Source: Caenorhabditis elegans (taxonomy: Eukaryota; Nematoda; Chromadorea; Rhabditida; Rhabditidae). Taken from it: a stretch of 64,000 nt of DNA. Within the stretch, counting starts at the first letter, position 1. Each line of letters starts with the position of its first letter. Position numbers and translations under genes: made by a program. Shown here piece by piece: positions 9,275 to 21,946 of this stretch. The stretch spans positions 8,246,001-8,310,000 of the forward strand of contig NC_003281.10 of NCBI RefSeq assembly GCF_000002985.6, in the 5' to 3' direction. Under the pieces are notes generated by a model. The model saw only the letters and a program-made list of their open reading frames with translations. It was not told where the DNA came from and searched no databases.

Positions 9275-11585
9275 ATGGTGAAATTAACTGAATCGGCTGT
9301 ATATATTCGTACAAAATGTTCACTAGAGAATGTGAAAAAGCTAAATTTATGGTAGGTTGAAAATTTGAATTTTTAACTCAAAGCAATAATTCCAAAAAAA
9401 AAAAAGAAAATTAGTATTCTGTTTCAGGGGGTGCGGAATCGATGACATTCAAGTATGTGAGAAAATGAGCCTTCTGGAAGTTTTATCATTGAGGTAGGTT
9501 GTGTCTCATATTATGATTTTCAAAAGCTTTTTGAAAATCTAGATTATTAGTTAGATGTTCCTTTTATAGATGGGGAACAGTAAGTGAGGATTTAGTTTAA
9601 AAGCACTTATGAAGGCAAACATGGCTGAATATCACAACAAATTTTTTGAATTAAAAAAAATCAGTCATAGTTTTGGTGAATTGCAAAATGTATCTAAAAC
9701 CAGGAAAACTTTCTGGAATCTTTTTGTTATGCTTTGAAAAATCTGAAAATCATTTCACCAATATACTCCTTTCTGGAGGATTTCTTTGTGGGAATCTTTT
9801 TAAAGTTCCTATGATCATTTTAATAAAATAGTCTTCATTTAAAAGTTCCAAAAATTACCTCATAATAGAATTTAAATATAACATTTTCAGTGTTAATGAA
9901 GTGAAATCCCTTGCCCCTCTTCAACACTGTAAAAATCTGAAAGAAGTGTACTTACGGAAGAATTGTTTGGAATCGTTAGATGAATTGGAATATCTGAAAG
10001 AATTACCGAATCTAAGAACCCTATGGATTGACGAGAATCCTTGTGTTGGAGAAGGTGGTCAAGAGTATCGGAGAAAAGTTATTCGAGTTTTACCAAACCT
10101 GACAAAACTTGATGATAAGCGTAAGATTTTAGAATTTGCTTAGTTACACTAATGACCATCGAAAATTATCAAATATCACAATTATACACTCCTAGGAGTT
10201 TTCAAATTTAAAAATGTCCAGCTTTGGCGAAGTTCCGAATTTAGGAAATGTTTGGTTTTTTTAAAAAGAATTTTAGATCAGTTTCGCATATTTCAACCTT
10301 TTCAATGTATCCAAATATTAAAACCGAAAATGACCTCGAAAGCTGAAGCTCTCCAAAAACTTTAAACTTCAGTTTTTCAGCTGTAACGACAACTGATCAT
10401 CAGGAAGCCATTGAGGACAGTATTCCAGAATGTGATATGCATAATTCTCATTACAGTGCAAGATCGAACAGATCGAATAGTATTGATTTGATGAGTAGAT
10501 CTCTCTATGGTGAGTGTCTGTTTGTTTAATGTTTAATCGTCTTTCTTGTATTACAGTAGGCCCAACAGTAGTCGATAGAATTGTTCAACCTCAACTTCTA
10601 CACTTTGGGGATACTTCAGATGAAGAAAGAACAACATATCCAGCTAGATCATTTTCTGTAGAAGTTCCCGGTTTACCGCTTACAGAAGATCATACAACTG
10701 TCTATTTGGATAGTGCTCCACAATCTCACATAGGGTCAAGACACAATTTGATGTCTCAATCTATGTATGGAACACTTTGTGGCACGTTAGCAGAGGAACC
10801 AAGTTCAGCTGATGGAGAAGATGATTGGAATGATTTTAGGTATTATTCTGTTTGAAAACTTTTATTATTTTCGTGATCTTTTCAAAAGTGGAGTATGAGA
10901 AATTTTGAGAAATGCATTGCTGCCCTAACATGTTCGAATACAAATATTTAAAACATTATAAAAATATAAAAATCACAGAAAAATAATTTAGATTGGTACA
11001 ATGTATATCTGTACTTTTTTGAGTAGATATAAACCTTTTTTGTTCCTTTTCTAGCTCAATTTTCCAAACACAAAAGTGGTCTCTACCAACCGTTAGGCAT
11101 GTAGATAGGCCGACGGGCATGAGGTAGGTGTGTTTGACAATGTGCCTACCTACATGGGACCCAAAAAAAACCAAAAAAAAAACGAATCAAAAAACAAAAT
11201 TTGACTTTAATTTAAATCAATATACATTCTATATTTTTAGCATAGAAGAAGATCGAGTTATGGTTCAAATGCCTCTAGCAGCTTCTCACAGAATGTACCA
11301 AAGTATGCATGAGGGAATGGTTATAGAAATGAAACGACCACCTGTAAGTGATTTCCTTTGCTTAATGTGAGCATAAAGTATCTTCAGGTATACGGTAGAA
11401 GTGTGAGCATGCCACGCCGGCGAGCAACAAATCTCACAACGCGAGCAAGTTCAATGAGCCCCGCAAGAGAGCAGAGACTCACAAAGATAATGTCAGCAGT
11501 TTCGGTTTTACTTGATGAACTTGACACTGATGGTCTTCGGCAGGTTGTTGATGAAGCACAGAGAAGACTCAAGAAGCAAAGATAA
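9275..11585 (+). CDS. CFAP410/C21orf2-family leucine-rich-repeat ciliary protein
   Basis: Exons 9275-9351, 9428-9493, 9891-10120, 10381-10509, 10557-10839, 11241-11343 and 11388-11585 encode 361 aa. The first ~125 residues are a capped LRR block: VKKLNLWG, LEVLSLSVNEV, LKEVYLRKN and LRTLWIDENPC followed by an LRRcap (YRRKVIRVLPNLTKLDD). Human CFAP410 has the same order (KLNCWG, LEVITLSVN, ELYLRRN, LRVLWLAENPC, LPRLQKLDN). The extreme C terminus (IMSAVSVLLDELDTDGLRQVV) also matches the conserved helical tail of CFAP410. The ~190-residue middle is serine-rich and not conserved. The family acts at the base of cilia and in DNA repair with NEK1. From memory this is F09G8.5. A polyadenylation signal lies at 11720-11725. 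Confidence 0.9.
11080..11160. repeat. Dispersed inverted repeat of the GGCATGTAGATAGGC/GCCTACCTACATG type
   Basis: In intron 5 of the CFAP410-like gene, TTAGGCATGTAGATAGGC and GTGCCTACCTACATGGG face each other across a ~25-bp spacer. Similar GTAGGTAGGC/CGCCTACC pieces occur at about 8418-8475 and 52900-52940, so this is a dispersed family. Confidence 0.55.
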
Positions 11586-12344
11586 TTTCACATTATTGTT
11601 GAAATAGAAGTTTATGGATTCTATAAATATTTGATTCTTGAAAATTTTCACGAATTGTAAGAAAACTGTTTTAAAACAAACCAATCTGCACAATCCTTTC
11701 CCTTTGAACATAAAAGTTTAATAAAAACTACAGAAAAAATTAATTATGAAAAGAACGTTTAATGAAATTTGATTCTTTAAAAAATAAAGTGTGATTAGAA
11801 ATACAACTTGAAATGTTTCCCTTCTTTACAGACTGAATTCCCATGAAACATATTGCATCTATTGTATATAAAGGTCAAGAAACAATTGTTTCTTTCATTT
11901 TAGCTTCATTTCAGCTCCCTCCGATAAGTTTTTCATATGCTACTTCGTTTCATTCTACAGACATAGATCGAGAAAAAAACAGTGCATTTGTCTGTGACTT
12001 GTAAACAACGTGACTCACGAGCCTTGTCTCGCGCGTACAAGCAGGAAATACAACATATGTGAATTGTGAATCTAATTGAATCAAATTTATGAGATTTTTT
12101 ATTTTTATTTTCTTCTTTATTCTATCTTTTTGTGTTCTGCTATAATGTACAGTTCGTAAAAGTAGTTACGTGGAAATTAAATTAATTCTAGGTCACGCGA
12201 TTCGTGTTCCACAAAACACCACATTTCTCAGCAACTTTCAATCACGTGTTGTCCCTGTCTTTTTATTTTTTATAAATTTAATGTTTGTCTTATAATTTAA
12301 TTAATCTGATTTAGTATTTAATATTAAATTTCTACATTTCCGGA
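11586..12344. other. Intergenic region upstream of ncr-2
   Basis: Holds the 3' UTR of the CFAP410-like gene (AATAAA at 11720-11725) and presumably the ncr-2 promoter. A CACGTG E-box occurs near 12243. No further gene is seen. Confidence 0.45.
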
Positions 12345-15300
12345 ATGCGTCAAGGAGGAGGAGGAGGCGAGAGAATGGTATCTGTCCTATTCTTATTGCT
12401 AATACATTTGGCATTGTGCCAAGCAAAATGTGTGATGACGGAATGTGACGGAGAGGAGGATAGCAACCATCCACCATGCAAGACTAACAAGTCAAGTGAG
12501 TTTTTTAGATTTTAGATTTTTCTGTCTTTTGAGTAACTGGAGCCTAGTTGGCAACATCCACTTTTCGTTGTGGAACTTTTTTTTTCAACTTAAGCCCAAA
12601 TTTGATTCAATATCTTATGGTTTTAGGGAGCTTCAGTAAGTGTGGTGAGTGGTGTAGACTAGGACTTTGAAATAATTTCTAATATTACCGAAAAATGCCT
12701 TTAATTAATTTTTTCCAGCATATCTACCAATCACCGTGACACGGTCTCTAAATCCAACTTATATGGCTCGATTCGAAAAGTACTGCTCGTATCTTGTACA
12801 GGAAGAGGATAAAGCTCAAGTCTGCTGTACAGAACTGCAATTAAAAGGAATGACTGATCGAATTTCTAATGCTGCTACAATCCTTGGATCTTGTCCCAGT
12901 TGCTTCGACAATTTTGCAAAACTCTGGTGTCAATTCACTTGTTCCCCAGATCAATCAAAATTCATGAAGGTAATGGAAACGACTGGTCCGAAAAATGTCG
13001 TGGTTAAAATGGAGTTCAAAGTGAATCGAGATTTTGTGGAGGGATTGTACGAGTCATGCCGTCATACGTGGTTTGCCAATGGACTTGCTCTTCGATTGAT
13101 GTCTCTTGGTGGAAAAGTCTCTTTTGAAAACTTTTATGGATTTATGGGAACGAAGAATCTTGCACAGAGTATTCCAATAAACACCGAGTTTCAGTTTTCT
13201 CGAATGAAAGTTAGTCGTTCAAAAAAAAGAAAAAGAAAAGAAGAGTATTTAGTAACGCAGTTGGTTTCAGAACGCAATGAATATTCCAACAACACCATGT
13301 CACAAATCAGCTGGCCCCAAAGTTCCAGCTTGTGGAGCTATTGATTGTCCAACAAATGCCCATCAACTTGTAGATATCTCCAAAGTTGAACATGTAAGTA
13401 GTGAATCAATTCAGCATATTTAAAGGTTATCAAAGCCTTTCCGTTTCCTCACTCACTCCGTCGGAATGCATAGAGGCGCACTTTGATTCCTCAACCGGAT
13501 CAAGTGTTATAAAGTAATTTTCAGCTCGGAACGAAAGTGTTCCATCCTCACTTCCCAGACTTTGAATGGTTACTGAAAATCTGCGGATGCCTCGCACTTA
13601 CAGTCCTCCTGGTCTTCATTCTTAAATATTCTTGTCATAGACGATCAGCGCCTAATGGTGAAGATGGATGTTACGTGGATTTGGGAAAAGGAAATTTGGA
13701 AGTTCAATTTGAAGGACTTTGTGCTCGATATGCAAATGTTAGTTAGATCCCCCTAGTAATACAAATAAATTCCAGTAATTGTCAGGCTGTAATTAAACAT
13801 CCATTGATATTTGTTTCACTTGGACTTATTGTAGCTGCAGCTTGTTGCTCTGGAAATTTCAAATTTCACAGTCTCACGCATTCAGTTGATCAAGTTTCGG
13901 CTGCCGATGGAGAAACTAGACGGAACGAGAAAAAATTCATCCATTCTTTCGGGTTAGTTTATATTTTTCCCCATTTTTTTCAAAGATTTTACTAGTTCAG
14001 ACCTAATCATCGAATTGAGCAAATATTCATCAACTTACCACCTACCACTAAGTCTATGTTCAACATGCCACTTTTTGAAGAAGTGAGCTGTAACTTGATT
14101 TATGATATGTTAAATTGTATTATTTCAGATGTTCCAATTGGTTGGGAATATTCAGAATTTGACAGCTTGCTATGGGAATTCGTCAGTGAAGCTTGATGAT
14201 ATATGCTACAAACCTATCGGAAAAAATCACGGGTGTGCAATTATGAGCCCAACCAACTATTTCCAGGTTGGGTTTTCCTTATTTGAGCTCTTAACATTTT
14301 CAACATTGTCAATAGAACGGCCACAGCTCATTTACTCCATCAAAAATCAATATTTCAGAACAAGTGGACCAATTTCGAAAACGCGGGACCTCCAACTATT
14401 GATGATGAGATCTTTGATGATCAACACTGGGAACATTTGAAGTACTGTATAAGAAATCCTCTTACCGTATCCACATACTCTGAAATGTCATGTTTCGGAG
14501 AGTTTTCTGGGCCTATCGATCCGATTCTAGTGTTTGGTGGAAGTAATGAAAGTATCAAGGGTGCTGAAATGGCACGTTGCAAATGATAAATTGTGATTAA
14601 TAATTTTCTATTTTCAGTACTACACCGCTCGGACTATTATGATAACGGTTTTAATCAGAGGCCCAGAAGATCAAGCTATAGCCTGGGAAACTGCGTTTCT
14701 AAACATGATGAGTCGTTATGAAATGAAACACGCAAATTTTACATTCATGACAGAAACGTCTGTTGCGGTTGGTAGAAAATTCATGTAATTTCTTAATTGA
14801 GTGTATTTTCCAGGAAGAAATTCATACTGCTGTGGAGACTGATAAAATTGTGTCTGTGATTGCATGTGCTGCTGTTCTTATATGGGTTATTACAATGCTT
14901 GGAATTAATCATTGGCCAGAGTCATCCATATTGTCAGCTCTAGTTCATCACAAGCTACTCATTTCGATATCAGCTGTTATGATCAGTGTGATCAGTGTTT
15001 GGTGGTATGTCAGATCAAAAATATGTTCAAAGCTTTTGAGATGTTGAGACACCTTTCTGCCAAATTTTGGAAAATTACTGTTGAACTGTGTTTTCTTACG
15101 ACTTTCTGTCAAGGTTTTGTAACTTTCTTACAACAAGTTGAAAACCGAGGTGCAAGATATGCATAGTATTACAGTTTTCTATAAAATTTTAGTTGACAAT
15201 TTTCTGACATCACCCTAATCTTGATTTCAGCTCGATTGGTATGTTCTCGCTCTTTGGTGTCCATGCAACAGATAATGCAATTGTTGTTTTATTCTTTGTC

Positions 15301-18300
15301 ATCACTTGTCTTGGAATCAATCGAATCTTTGTCATTATCAGAACATTTCAAGCCAATGGTCACTGCTACGGACTTCCGAATATCTCATATCGAGAAATGA
15401 ATCACAGAATTTCAAATGTAATGCGTCGAAGTATTCCAATTGTTCTAACAAACTCCCTTATCTGTTCAACATGCCTTTTCTTAGCCGGAGGTGTTCTTCC
15501 ATATGTATCTGTCAGCATGCCAGCAGTTGAAGTATTTGCAAGACATGCTGGGTTGGCAATTCTTATGGATACTGCATTCTATCTCCTTGTAATGCTACCA
15601 CTATTTCAATATGATGCGAGAAGAGAAATGGTGAGTACGTTCATTAATACTGCTGATAATGCAATCTTTGTGAGGTGAACACTTTGAAAATAAACATTTC
15701 AGTCTGGAAAATGTGAAATCTGGCCGTGGTACGAGCTATCAAACGAGTCAAAAATTAATCTATGCATGGAAGCAGTTGATGGAAATCTTCGAAGCCCAGT
15801 GGATTGGTTCAAGCTTGCGATCGCCCCTTTATTGCTCAAAAAGATTTGTAGAATTTGGATAGCTACATTCTTCTTTGTTTCCCTAATTATAGCATGCTAC
15901 TGTACTCTGTGCCTCGAATTTGGTTTCAATCAAGTTATGGCTTTTTCAGAGGTTTGTATTTTTATTTTTTCCCACTTGAATGGAAGTTTTCAGACAAGTT
16001 ATCTGACAAAACATTTCCAAAATATGAATGAGAATTTGAACATTGGGCCTCCGTTATGGTTTGTTGTAGAAGGTGATGTCAAATGGCATGATCCGAAAAT
16101 GCAGGTTCGTTGCTTTTTTTCCGAATTTCTTTGAAAATAAAGTTCTTATAATTTTGCAGAACAAGTTTTGTACATTAGCCGGATGTGATGATAATTCAAT
16201 GGGAAATAAGATCCGATCATTGGCATACGCTGAGAACTACAAAGGAAACTATCTACACGGCGATGTAAATATTTGGCTGGATTCATATCTTCAGTTCATG
16301 CATCCTCGAGGTTCATGCTGCAAAATGGATGGAAAACAATTTTGTAGGTTATTTGCAAGGACAACTAGCGTTCATTCTGATAACTTTGATAAGGGATAAG
16401 TTATGAGGTAAAGAAAAGAGAGTTGGGGCATGTACAGATTAGGGGAAAATACAATTTTTCCGAAACTACTGACGAACTGAAGATCTAGCTGGGCATGGGC
16501 AATAAGCAGCATCCGGTCCTGGTTGGCCATCATGTCCTTGTTCTCCATCTGGTCCTGGTTGTCCGTTGGCTCCTGGCTGTCCATCGACTCCTGGAGCTCC
16601 AGCTGGCCCTGGTGCTCCTGGTGCTCCAGCTGATCCTGGTTGTCCATCAGATCCGACTGGTCCTTGTGGTCCTGGAGCTCCAGCGGCGCCTGGTGTTCCA
16701 GTAGATCTTTGTCCGTTTTGTCCTGGTTGTCCATCGTTTCCTGGTGCCCCGGGGGCTCCTGGTGCTCCGGCATCTCCAGCTGGTCCTTCTGGTCCTGCTG
16801 GTCCTGGGGCTCCTCCTTGTCCATCAGCTCCTGGCTGTCCGTCTGGTCCGGCTGGCCCAGGTGCTCCTGGGGCTCCTGCTGGACCGGCTTCTCCTGCTGG
16901 GCATTGGATGCATGCTCCACCGGCGGCCGAAGCGAATTGAATGGCAACTCCGTCGATTCCAGCGGCTCCAGCGTCTCCGTCTACTCCTGGCTCACCAGCA
17001 GCTCCTGGAGCTCCTGGTGGTCCTGGTGGTCCTGGTGGGCAGTTTTTAGCAAGAGCTTGACAGTCTGGAAGAGCGGCTTGACGTCTGGCGCGACCAAGAA
17101 GCATTTCCTTTGGTGAACGGGTAGACATCACCATGGTATCCCAGGCATTCTTCTCATTGATCTAAAATATCAGAGATTATGTGCAAGATTTTTAATGCAA
17201 AAATATTCCATAAGTTCAAAAGTTTAAATAAATCTAGTAGAATGTTTTTACAGTTTTTTGTTTCAATCTTTACAGATATTCAATAGTTCTCATAGCACTT
17301 CCGCGTTTTTCTATTTTCTAAAAAATCGGGTGTATTTTGCCTTGAAAACTAACAGTTTTATGACAACTCGAAAGTTTCAAATTGTTCTTATAAATGTATG
17401 AAATTACAAGGGCATAGTATGAAATTACAAGGGCAATGCCATTTCTAATTTTGACCTACGTGCTAAATGTTCGGGCGTTCTAACTAACCTTGAACTCGTC
17501 AAAAGTTTCCATAGTCTCGTAGTAAAATCTATTGATATCATTGAAGATGATAGTGGCAGTGAGAAGCGCACCGAGAACGGCAACACCACTGATAGCACTA
17601 ATAACAGAAATTGTTGAAGCGGACGGCATGATAAGAATAAGAAGAAGACGGAAATAACGGCCTTCAGGCGACTTGTAGTAGGCGTCTTTTATAGTGATCC
17701 TCTAGAACGGTGTCAATATCAAAAAATGGGGGGTGTAAACTACTAGGCATAATGGCACAAGGTTGTTGCAGAATAACTATACTTCTATCATTGTCTCTAC
17801 TTTTCTTTCAACCTCTATTTTCTCTATCTTTTCCTCAAGTATTATTTTCCTGTTAAACTGTTTGTGAGGTTGTCTGAAGGGATTGAAATTGAAAGTTACG
17901 GTTTGAAGACAGATAGACACATTTAGTTGTAACCGGGAAGCGAATTTGTTCGGAATAGTAGAAAAAGATTTGATGGATGATAACACATTTGAAAGCAACA
18001 TGATTTGTGTGTTGGTTAAAGCTTATTGTAAAGGAACAGAGGAATGACGAGGTTGATCAAAAGACCTTTCCACTATATATAGAACAGTCATTCTTTGTTG
18101 TCTACCGTAATCTCTTGATATGCAAACTTTGTTCCGTTGGAATTAAATAAGCTAGAAGCAAGTTAATCAAGTTATATTCAGGTGACCCATCAAACGCAAC
18201 ACATTGCTCATCTTGCTCGTCGAGCAGCGTAGCTTCATTGACAACTACAGAATATGAGTTCTACCGTAATTTGCATCACTTCTTGGAGACTCCTCCATCA

Positions 18301-19688
18301 ATCCAATGTGCTCATGGTGGAATGGCTCTGGCAAAACCAGCGATCAATTTGACAAGAAATGGAAAAATTCAATCTGCCTATTTTTCAACATTTTTCAAAA
18401 AGTTGAATCTCTCGGACTCTATTCAGCTGTACGGTATGTTTTAAGAATCTCAAAATGCAAATTTACAGAAATTGTTGCGAGACCCATGTAGAAAAACTAA
18501 AGTGTGTGTGTGCCTTTAAAGTTGGAATATCTCCAGTTGACTAATGATACCATATGAGTGTGCCAAAATGACCAATGTTTTTATTTCGATTCAAATACAT
18601 TTTCGCCACTTATATGAGTTTTTAGGTTCTAATTTTTTTAATTTTTCAAATCTTTGTATTTAACCATAATAGGGCTTCAATGATGCAACAATGATTTCAA
18701 TTTCTTTTCAAAAAATTAAAGGCTTCCACTTACAATTCTGAAAGTATTCATTTTCAGATGCCTGGAGATTCGCGAAATACCTAGCAGACGACATTGAACG
18801 TGAACTGGAAATTCCTGGTGTGAAAGTCTACGTGTACAGTACCTTCTTCCCTTATTACGAACAATATCTGACTCTGAGCACAACTGTATATACTCTTGTA
18901 GTTCTGGTTCTTTTTGTTGCTTTCGTCACGATTTCCCTATTTTTACGCGTTAATTTGGCTGGAAGTTTAGTCACTGGTGAGTTTTACAGTTACTTTGATA
19001 TAATTTCAAATGTCTAGATACGTGAAATAGATTATTAATAAAGGAAGAAGGGATATGTAGGGCACATGACGTTGTGTAAGATAGTTGATTTAGACATTTT
19101 CAGTATTTGTACTCCTCTCATCATATCTTCACTTGATGGAATGGATGTATCTACTCGGAATCACAGTGAATGTAGTATCAGTTATCAATATGGCAATGGT
19201 AAATTCATATTTTGGTAGACACCTATAGGTAATTTAAGATTTTCAGTCTCTTGGAATCGCTGTTGAGTTTTTTGGGCAAATGCTACATGGATTCTATAAC
19301 TCAAAAAAACCGAAAAGGGAAGAAAGAGCATTCGCTGCACTTGTCAGTAATGGATCTACGGTAACTTTACCAATTGTCTTCATATTCTAGATTCAAATAC
19401 ATTTAGACATTGTCCGGAATCTTCCCTGCTATCATGATCACCGCTGGATGTCTTTCATTTGCTGATTCTCGTGTGCTCATCACATACTTCTGCAATCAAC
19501 TTGTTGGAATTGGTCTTGTTTGTGCAGTTCATGGAGTTGTTTACATGCCAACACTTTTGGCAATTTTCGGATCGGATTTCTATCAGAATGTGAGCAGTGA
19601 AGAAGAATCAACCGATGAAGCAGAACTGCAGGATACTCCTCCATCGACCACATCAAGTACTTCCAGCACTTCTGAAACATCTGTCTGA
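12345..19688 (+). CDS. ncr-2: NCR-2, NPC1-family intracellular sterol transporter
   Basis: Nineteen exons (12345-12495, 12719-13209, 13271-13393, 13525-13737, 13786-13952, 14001-14082, 14129-14266, 14359-14571, 14618-14767, 14814-15004, 15231-15630, 15703-15951, 15994-16104, 16160-16343, 18182-18433, 18758-18976, 19104-19198, 19247-19360, 19407-19688) give 1274 aa in one frame. A signal peptide precedes the Cys-rich N-terminal sterol-binding domain ([28 protein letters not shown]). A luminal loop and a sterol-sensing domain follow (exons 10-11, repeated membrane helices), then the Cys-rich loop and C-terminal RND-type helices ([20 protein letters not shown]). NPC1 proteins export cholesterol from endolysosomes; in worms NCR-1/NCR-2 affect dauer formation. 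The join after exon 8 needs a GC donor. The 1.8-kb intron 16344-18181 contains col-91 on the opposite strand. Confidence 0.95.
16466..17629 (-). CDS. col-91: Cuticle collagen nested antisense in an ncr-2 intron
   Basis: Minus-strand exons 17629-17489 and 17161-16466 encode 278 aa. The first ~45 residues form the nematode cuticle-collagen N terminus with a hydrophobic segment ([21 protein letters not shown]). A subtilisin-like cleavage site RARR is at residues 71-74. Cysteine clusters ([16 protein letters not shown]) flank two Gly-X-Y blocks rich in GAPG/GQPG triplets. These proteins are secreted by hypodermis, trimerise and are cross-linked into cuticle. A TATA box lies 57 bp ahead of the ATG, so the gene has its own promoter. 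The whole gene sits inside the largest ncr-2 intron. The symbol col-91 is from memory of F09G8.6; the family call is certain. Confidence 0.92.
17686..17693 (-). promoter_or_regulatory. col-91: TATA box of the nested collagen gene
   Basis: TATAAAAG on the minus strand, 57 bp upstream of the collagen ATG. That is a good distance for a short 5' UTR of about 30 nt. Confidence 0.7.
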
Positions 19689-20061
19689 TTCCTTTCATTC
19701 TCTTTTGTACATTTTCTAATCATTCCCGTATAGAATGATCTCTATGTTCGTTTACAATGTGTATGAATCCCTCTGAATCATATTTATAATAAAATGTGTT
19801 CTATGTGTGCTTTTTATTATAAGATCATTTTTTTAAGGAATTCCTCAATACGAAATAATATGTTTAACACGAATGTAATGTGGCCACTAAAAATTGCAAG
19901 AAAAACTGAGTGATGCATTCGCGCTCCATTGACAAACAATTTCTCTTTCACTAAAAATTTTCAAGATGCGAGCTCAATTTTGCATAAATTACTTTATAAA
20001 TACTAAATTCCGTTATTTTCAAACGTATTTTAATTTATTAATTTATTTATTCCGATTTCAG
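19689..20061 (+). other. Short intergenic region between ncr-2 and mrps-9
   Basis: 373 bp with the ncr-2 polyadenylation signal at its left and a splice acceptor (CCGATTTCAG) abutting the mrps-9 ATG at its right. The arrangement is compatible with an operon and a trans-spliced mrps-9 (inference). No other gene. Confidence 0.5.
19788..19793 (+). terminator. ncr-2: Polyadenylation signal of ncr-2
   Basis: AATAAA 100 bp beyond the ncr-2 stop. The next gene on the same strand starts about 270 bp further on. Confidence 0.7.
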
Positions 20062-21731
20062 ATGCTCAGAATAGTCTTAGCCCGCTCAAGTAGAGCAATG
20101 AGCTCTGCTTCGCCAGCGTCTGCGTAAGTATCATTCGTTTCTCTTATTTCTTTCAATAAATAATCGTGTTTCAGGTCAGATAGCGACACTTCAGTTCGAA
20201 AAATTGGTAAAGCACTGGAAACTTATTTGAAACACAGTCAACAACATGTGGCGATGATGGAGAAACACAGGTTTATCGATTTTTGAAGTGAAAATCGTTA
20301 ATAAAGCATTTTAAGAGCAGAGTTCGAGACAGGACGTCGACATCTTGCCAAAATGATGAGTCTTGACATTCATGAACTCGATCAAGAGGCAATTGACAGG
20401 TTTTGTAACAGTGTTTTGTCATATTTATCATAATTGGCATTTTCAGAGCAATCCTATATTTATTTCCTTCTGGATTAACCGACCCAAATGCTCGTCCAGT
20501 TATGAGACCACCAGATGAAATTCTTCCAAAATTCCAAAGATTCACATTTGACGAAGAAGGAAAACCAGAAGGATCCCGATTTTTCACATTAAGTCCAAAA
20601 ATTTACGGGCTTTTGTCGGATATTGGAGTCAAAACGCATTCTGTTATGAAGTTTTATGATGAACATGTTGGAAGTCGATCGGTAAATCGAAGTGATTTGG
20701 AACCAGCGTAATTAGTAACCATTTTTTCTACTGAAACATTTATTAATTTTCAGAAATCTGAGCGGTTCTCAATGGGTTACAGCTGACAAATTGAAGAAAA
20801 AGCTCTCGGAAAAATTTTCAAAAGAATTGTACGGACAAGTCATCATTGCATTTGAGCATCTTGCTTCATTACCAGGATCAGCTATTGAACAAAAGTTTTT
20901 GATGGAATTCAGAGAGCCAATGACCGCTTCAACTGGATCCAAATTGTTCGGTCCTGCGATTCCTGAAGTGCATGTTTGTGCAGTGACCAACAGAAGATAT
21001 GCAGAAGTGACGTGAGTTGTCCTTCTTTTAAAAGACAGCAGAGAATTTTTGCCAAAAATCTAATGATTTGATAACCTTAAAATTAGTTTTGCCATTAAAA
21101 ATACTTGTAATTTTTAATTAAACAAATTTTCTCTAATTGTAAACTGAATAATTGAACAGTTTTTTTTTCAGAACACGATGTAAAGATACTCGTGCTACAG
21201 TTAAGGTCACAGACGCAGGAAAAGGAAAATTCGATATTGATGGTCTCCAATTGCACGATTTCAGGCATCTTCAAGCCAGGTATATTTTGCGAACATCGAA
21301 TTTTTCTGATAACATAATTTCAGAGAGATTCTTCTTGCACCAATGATTGTCAGTCAGTCTCTCGGTCGATTTGATGTAACAGCGACAACTTCATGTATTT
21401 CTAATACTCTTCCAGAAGCACCAAACAAGGCGCCATTGTGAGACTATTAAAATTTGTTACTCTGCAACAGTATAATCACTTTCTGCAGAATGCGAAGTGG
21501 AGGAATGAGTGCTCTACCGCGTGCTGTTCGCCATGGAACTGCACTTTGTGTTGCCGCTTTGCAACCAGAAGCTATCGAACCACTAAGATTATGTAAGGAC
21601 ATTTATTTTGTAAAAAACTTATAAATTCCTAAATTACAGCTGGACTTCTAACACTGGACCCACGGAAAAACGAAAGAAGCAAGGTGAATCAACCGGGTGC
21701 TCGTGCTAAATGGATCTGGAAACGTCGTTAA
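20062..21731 (+). CDS. mrps-9: Mitochondrial small ribosomal subunit protein uS9m
   Basis: Nine exons (20062-20123, 20175-20270, 20316-20399, 20447-20707, 20754-21011, 21172-21279, 21324-21437, 21489-21592, 21640-21731) encode 392 aa. The N terminus (LRIVLARSSRAMSS) is a mitochondrial presequence. The C-terminal ~130 residues are the S9 domain: GKGKFDIDG, LLAPMIVSQSLGRFDV, GGMSALPRAVRHGTALCV, and the basic tail ending RAKWIWKRR, which reaches the decoding site in bacterial S9. The long N-terminal extension is typical of metazoan MRPS9. Exon 3 uses a TTTTAAG acceptor; the alternative CAG five bases later would break the frame. The ATG follows a splice acceptor directly. Confidence 0.95.
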
Positions 21732-21910
21732 TTTATGAATACCCACTTTAATTTTGTTTTTGTTAATTGGTAGGAAGTTTTCAACTAGAATTCTTGTTTT
21801 TATTGTTTTTTTAGACTTTTGAAAAATGAAATTTATAAAATAGAAAAGCATACATAACGAGACATCAATTCAAAAATGGGTTTGGTTACTTTTCAGGGAA
21901 GGAATGCACT

Positions 21911-21927
21911 GGGGGGGGGGGGGGGGG
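21911..21927. repeat. 17-nt uninterrupted poly-G tract
   Basis: Seventeen consecutive G on the plus strand lie between the 3' ends of mrps-9 and the minus-strand roadblock-like gene. Long G tracts form G-quadruplexes and in C. elegans are the known deletion-prone substrates of dog-1 (FANCJ) mutants. Confidence 0.9.
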
Positions 21928-21946
21928 AGGTAAAGTGAGTAAGTTT

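Noticed and set aside
16495-17116. Plus-strand open frames rich in leucine or in Gly/Ala/Pro across the collagen gene
   Set aside because: They are antisense or shifted readings of the Gly-X-Y repeat of col-91.
18061-18080. TATATATAG sequence inside the ncr-2 intron, possible promoter
   Set aside because: No transcript or ORF starts suitably downstream; simple AT sequence by chance is likely.
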